Shown in pieces: positions 60,957 to 64,000 of a stretch of 64,000 nucleotides of DNA. Each line of letters starts with the position of its first letter. Position 1 is the first letter of the stretch. A model generated the notes under the pieces. It saw only the letters and a list, made by a program, of their open reading frames with translations, was not told where the DNA came from and made no database searches. Source of the stretch: Olivibacter sitiensis DSM 17696 (GTDB lineage Bacteria > Bacteroidota > Bacteroidia > Sphingobacteriales > Sphingobacteriaceae); the NCBI RefSeq assembly GCF_000427965.1, contig NZ_ATZA01000001.1, forward strand, positions 1 through 64,000, in the 5' to 3' direction. A program made the position numbers and the translations under genes.

Positions 60957-61295
60957 TTATAAGGCCCATCGCCCCTGATAGATCTTAAGCGCATATGCCC
61001 CCAACGCAAAAATTCCTACTGAAAAGGCGAATACCTTGCCCCATTTTTCCTGAGGGTCAAATTTCAACCAATTTCGCAGCAAATAGAAAATGGCCAATAG
61101 CAACAAGGGGATAGTGGCTGGATAGAGCCGAAAGCTGTTTGCAAGATCGCCTTTCAGCAGGAATAACAGGGAGCGCTGCAGGCCGCAGCCCGGACAGTCG
61201 TGTCCCGTGAAATATTTAAAAGGGCATGGAAGTAGGTGATGGCTCAACCATTCAGTTGCGGTGTCCAATGCCGTTGAGATAGTTGCCAATTCCAT
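60957..61295 (-). CDS. DUF2752 domain membrane protein
   Basis: 112 residues with three helices. The diagnostic CPFKYFTGHDCPGCGLQRSL has the CPGCGLQR signature of DUF2752. It lies 12 bases after the DUF5684-like gene, both on the minus strand. Function unknown. Confidence 0.9.
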   Translation of the reverse strand: MELATISTALDTATEWLSHHLLPCPFKYFTGHDCPGCGLQRSLLFLLKGDLANSFRLYPATIPLLLLAIFYLLRNWLKFDPQEKWGKVFAFSVGIFALGAYALKIYQGRWAL

Positions 61296-61307
61296 GCCCT
61301 GTTATAA

Positions 61308-61760
61308 TTATGGATTTTGATCGTCGAACGGATTTTTGTATTCCCTATCAAAAGGATTGTTTTGTGCTTCTTTGGCCGACGGCCCCAAGTACTTGGCATC
61401 GCTAAAACCAAGGAGTGGAAGTACAATGTAAGGGAAGAAAACGGCCAAAACGGTGTATACGGTATCTTTGCCGAAGCTCTTCATCAATAAGTTGAGCAGC
61501 CAGATGCCAAAGATGAAATTGACACAGCACGGGATATAGACCAATACGCCCCACCAGGCAGGTTTGCCTACGATCTCCGCCACGACTATAAAGTTATATA
61601 CCGGAACCAATGCGGCCCAACCGGGTTTTCCCGCTTTTTCAAATAATTTCCAAAGGCCTATAGCCATTAGGACATAAAGCGCTAGCGAAAAGAGCATGTA
61701 GCCAGTGCCGAAAAGTGCCCACATGCCTTCGTCGTAATAACCGTACTCATAATTTTCCAT
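61308..61760 (-). CDS. DUF5684-like membrane protein
   Basis: 150 residues with about four hydrophobic segments. The pattern LWKLFEKAGKPGWAALVPVY then NFIVVAEIVGKPAWWGVLVY is what I recall of DUF5684/signal-peptidase-adjacent membrane proteins. The C-terminal cytoplasmic tail is rich in Asn and Pro (NNPFDREYKNPFDDQNP), with a repeated NPFD motif. Function unknown. Confidence 0.82.
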   Translation of the reverse strand: MENYEYGYYDEGMWALFGTGYMLFSLALYVLMAIGLWKLFEKAGKPGWAALVPVYNFIVVAEIVGKPAWWGVLVYIPCCVNFIFGIWLLNLLMKSFGKDTVYTVLAVFFPYIVLPLLGFSDAKYLGPSAKEAQNNPFDREYKNPFDDQNP

Positions 61761-61926
61761 ACTGAATGAGGTTTTTGGTGAAAAATTGATGTTAATTTAA
61801 CGCCTCCAAGATACAAATAACTATAATCAGTCAATAGCAATTTCAAAAACATTTCATCGTTTCGTCTAGGCTGAATGATTTGCGTTGCGTATCTTAGTGG
61901 CGCTAAATAGGACAGGATGCCGACAC

Positions 61927-63357
61927 ATGAAAAACAGAGAGCTTTTATCCATATTTGATATTTTTAAGATTGGCATAGGACCTTCCAGTTCCCACACTTT
62001 GGGGCCATGGCGCGCAGCACAGCAGTTCGTAGACGTATTGGAAAAAAGCAATACCCTATCAAAACTGGAACAGATCAACGTGCTGCTATATGGGTCTTTG
62101 GCAAAGACCGGCAAGGGGCACGGTACGGATATCGCCATTTTGCTGGGGCTTTCTGGAGATGATCCGGTTACCTTCGATGTAAGCCAGGTGATGCCCAAGG
62201 TGGAGAAAATCAAATCGTCCAGTGTACTGAAGGTGGGCGGCAAGAAGCGCGTTGCTTTTGATTATGCGTCACATATGAACTTCCTATATGCCGAAAGCCT
62301 TCCGTTTCACCCCAATGCGGTTACTTTTCACGCTTTCTTTGCCGATGGAACGGCGCGTTCGGAAACCTATTATTCCATTGGAGGGGGATTTGTTTCTCAA
62401 GGAAAAGAGAGCAAACAGGAAGCAATGGACATTGAGCTCACCTTTCCAGTCAGTACGGCAAGGGAATTGATGGTATGGTGCATGCGCACGGGCTTGAAGG
62501 TTTCCGAGATCGTGCTGGAAAATGAGCACGCCTGGCGTACCGAACGCCAGACGCAGGAAGGCGTGATGATGCTTTTCCGTACCATCAGGGATTGTATCTA
62601 TCGCGGTTGCCATACCGAGGGGAAGTTGCCCGGAGGGCTTCATGTGGAAAGGAGAGCGGCAAGGCTGAACAGGAAATTGCTGCAAGGGAGAACCTATACG
62701 GACTATGACTCTTGGATAGCAGCGATTCGCGAAGGAGGCAATTCTTTTCAGTACACCTTGGATTGGGTGAGCTGTTTTGCATTAGCGGTTAACGAGGAGA
62801 ATGCCTCTTTTGGACGCGTGGTCACTGCACCTACCAACGGGGCAGCGGGCGTCATACCTGCCGTGTTGCAGTATTTTATCACCTTTTACGACAGCTATCA
62901 AGAGGAGAAAATCATAGAGTTCATTGCCGCTGCCTCGGAAATTGGCAGTATTTTCAAAAAGGGCTCTACCATATCTGCCGCCATGGGCGGTTGCCAGGCG
63001 GAGATAGGCGTATCTTCGGCCATGGCCGCCGCGGCACTGACAGAGTGCTTGGGTGGTTCGCAGCGACAGGTGCTGATGGCCGCAGAGATAGCCATGGAAC
63101 ATCACTTGGGACTTACCTGCGACCCCATAGGCGGATTGGTGCAGATTCCGTGTATTGAACGCAATACCATGGGAGCCATAAAGGCCATTACGGCATCGCA
63201 GTTGGCCTTGCAGACCAATCCGGATAAGGCGAAGGTAAGTTTGGATGCCGTGGTGAATACCATGTGGGAAACCGCACAGGATATGAACGTAAAGTACAAG
63301 GAAACTTCCGATGGCGGCCTGGCTACCAATATTCCGCTGAGCTTGCCGGAGTGTTAG
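61927..63357 (+). CDS. sdaA: L-serine ammonia-lyase, iron-sulfur dependent
   Basis: 476 residues from ATG 61927 ([20 protein letters not shown]); the frame opens at 61885 but the family starts at the later Met. The serine dehydratase beta part (about 1-170) is fused to the alpha part. [16 protein letters not shown] and [17 protein letters not shown] are family marks, and the iron-sulfur cysteines lie in [44 protein letters not shown]. It converts serine to pyruvate and ammonia. Followed by a repeat-like spacer and the peptidase gene. Confidence 0.96.
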   Translation: MKNRELLSIFDIFKIGIGPSSSHTLGPWRAAQQFVDVLEKSNTLSKLEQINVLLYGSLAKTGKGHGTDIAILLGLSGDDPVTFDVSQVMPKVEKIKSSSVLKVGGKKRVAFDYASHMNFLYAESLPFHPNAVTFHAFFADGTARSETYYSIGGGFVSQGKESKQEAMDIELTFPVSTARELMVWCMRTGLKVSEIVLENEHAWRTERQTQEGVMMLFRTIRDCIYRGCHTEGKLPGGLHVERRAARLNRKLLQGRTYTDYDSWIAAIREGGNSFQYTLDWVSCFALAVNEENASFGRVVTAPTNGAAGVIPAVLQYFITFYDSYQEEKIIEFIAAASEIGSIFKKGSTISAAMGGCQAEIGVSSAMAAAALTECLGGSQRQVLMAAEIAMEHHLGLTCDPIGGLVQIPCIERNTMGAIKAITASQLALQTNPDKAKVSLDAVVNTMWETAQDMNVKYKETSDGGLATNIPLSLPEC

Positions 63358-63360
63358 ATA

Positions 63361-63490
63361 GATATGCGACGTGCGATATGAGATGTGCGACCAAAGGTCA
63401 AAGACTAATGCTTTGCACGTGTTCATTAGCATGGACTTTAGTCCTTCTGCTTTGGACTCATGGATGTCCTGCTACTTAAAATTAACACAT
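63361..63490. other. Spacer with short repeated words
   Basis: GATATGCGACGTGCGATATG then AGATGTGCGAC gives tandem-like GTGCGA words, and CTTTAGTCCTTCTGCTTTGG resembles the CTTTGGTCTTTAAG pair at 52313-52340. No gene is visible. It probably belongs to the same class of intergenic repeat words seen from 38 to 54 kb. Confidence 0.4.
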
Positions 63491-63493
63491 AAT

Positions 63494-64000
63494 ATGTTTA
63501 AATTTATCGGTGTTCTTCTAGTTGTTTTTTGTTCCTGCCATACCACCAAGCCCGTGGCGCAGGAGCAGACAGGTGTAAAGCTTTTACATGATTTGGCGGT
63601 ATTGTCTTCCGATCGTTTTGAAGGGCGGCGAACCGGCACCCCAGGCAATGCACTGGCAAGAGACTATATCGTTCACCGTTTTGATAGCTTGGGACTCCAG
63701 ACGTTTGGAGGTAATTACGTGTCGGATTTTTCCTTTAAAAATAGGCAAGACTCCGTCATTCAAGGAAAGAACGTAGTGGGCTTTGTGCAAGGAAAAGGGA
63801 AGGGATATATTGTCGTGAGTGCACATTACGATCATCTGGGAATCAGAAATGGAGAGATATTTAACGGTGCGGACGACAATGCATCTGGTTCTGCGGCACT
63901 CTTGCAATTTGCCGAGTATTTTTCCAAGCACCAGCCTGAGCACTCCATTATTTTTGCGGCCTTCGATGCGGAAGAAATGGGACTGCAGGGAGCCAAAGCC
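63494..64000 (+). CDS. M28-family zinc metallopeptidase, partial (runs off the window)
   Basis: 169 residues are visible before the window ends. MFKFIGVLLVVFCSCHTTKP is a lipoprotein-type signal (Cys 13 or 15). Aminopeptidase M28 marks are in order: VSAHYDHLGIRNGEIFNGAD has the first histidine and aspartate ligand, GADDNASGSAALL, and FAAFDAEEMGLQG holds the catalytic and metal-binding glutamates. It probably removes N-terminal residues from peptides in the periplasm. The remaining zinc ligands lie outside the window. Confidence 0.9.
   Translation, partial: MFKFIGVLLVVFCSCHTTKPVAQEQTGVKLLHDLAVLSSDRFEGRRTGTPGNALARDYIVHRFDSLGLQTFGGNYVSDFSFKNRQDSVIQGKNVVGFVQGKGKGYIVVSAHYDHLGIRNGEIFNGADDNASGSAALLQFAEYFSKHQPEHSIIFAAFDAEEMGLQGAKA

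Overview
The window is chromosomal DNA from a member of the Bacteroidota, most likely a Sphingobacteriaceae-type organism. The evidence is two SusC/SusD outer-membrane uptake loci, a fused aspartokinase-homoserine dehydrogenase, a GH3-family acyl-adenylate protein, DUF5686 and DUF58/MoxR clusters, a -7 element of the TAnnTTTG type, and start sites with A/T-rich leaders instead of strong Shine-Dalgarno sequences. No rRNA, tRNA or CRISPR array was seen.

Layout. 0-0.33 kb: the right end of an IS3-family element, cut by the window edge. 0.67-6.8 kb: a small secreted protein facing a SusC-SusD-TlpA-like operon. 6.8-16.4 kb: an accessory island full of palindromes, remnants and duplications. It holds two different XRE-type regulators, a cassette of a DUF6934-like gene plus two very small genes present in one complete and two decayed copies, an Rpn/PD-(D/E)XK nuclease with a broken paralogue beside it, a degraded TlpA gene, an AlbA_2/COG2865 ATPase-regulator, and an ADP-ribosyltransferase-like remnant; an SPFH protein gene and a newly recognised 59-aa gene coupled to a lipoprotein also lie here. 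16.6-21.1 kb: small membrane proteins and lipoproteins, a rhomboid protease and a cold-shock protein. 21.1-24.8 kb: the ligase-associated DNA-damage locus, in which the exonuclease is truncated and the ligase gene is absent between exonuclease and helicase. 24.9-27.3 kb: a DUF5686 protein.

27.4-37.0 kb: a compact polysaccharide utilisation locus with a membrane-tethered LuxR-type regulator, SusC, SusD, a PKD-type surface glycan-binding lipoprotein and a laminarinase-type GH16 enzyme. It is probably for a beta-1,3- or mixed-linkage glucan. 37.1-38.8 kb: xseA-xseB. 39.0-39.5 kb: a YoeB-type toxin-antitoxin pair. 39.5-44.6 kb: the threonine operon thrA-thrB-thrC, preceded by a Thr/Ile-rich leader peptide and a transcription attenuator that are too short for ordinary gene callers. 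44.7-53.9 kb: purD, a large MG2/plug-domain protein, an MBL hydrolase, recJ, lptB and a GH3 protein. 53.9-60.1 kb: a DUF58-MoxR-DUF4350-DUF4129-membrane protein-SpoIIM operon, with an RDD gene diverging from it. 60.9-64.0 kb: DUF2752, a DUF5684-like gene, L-serine ammonia-lyase and the start of an M28 peptidase.

The two least ordinary signals are the repeated XRE/DUF6934/micro-ORF cassette at 7.3-13.0 kb and a T-rich repeated tract that sits directly before the start codon of five unrelated genes (xseB, thrA, purD, the MBL hydrolase, GH3), always on the sense strand of the gene. A second intergenic word family (AACTCACAACTGGCAACTC-like) lies between many genes of the 40-54 kb region.
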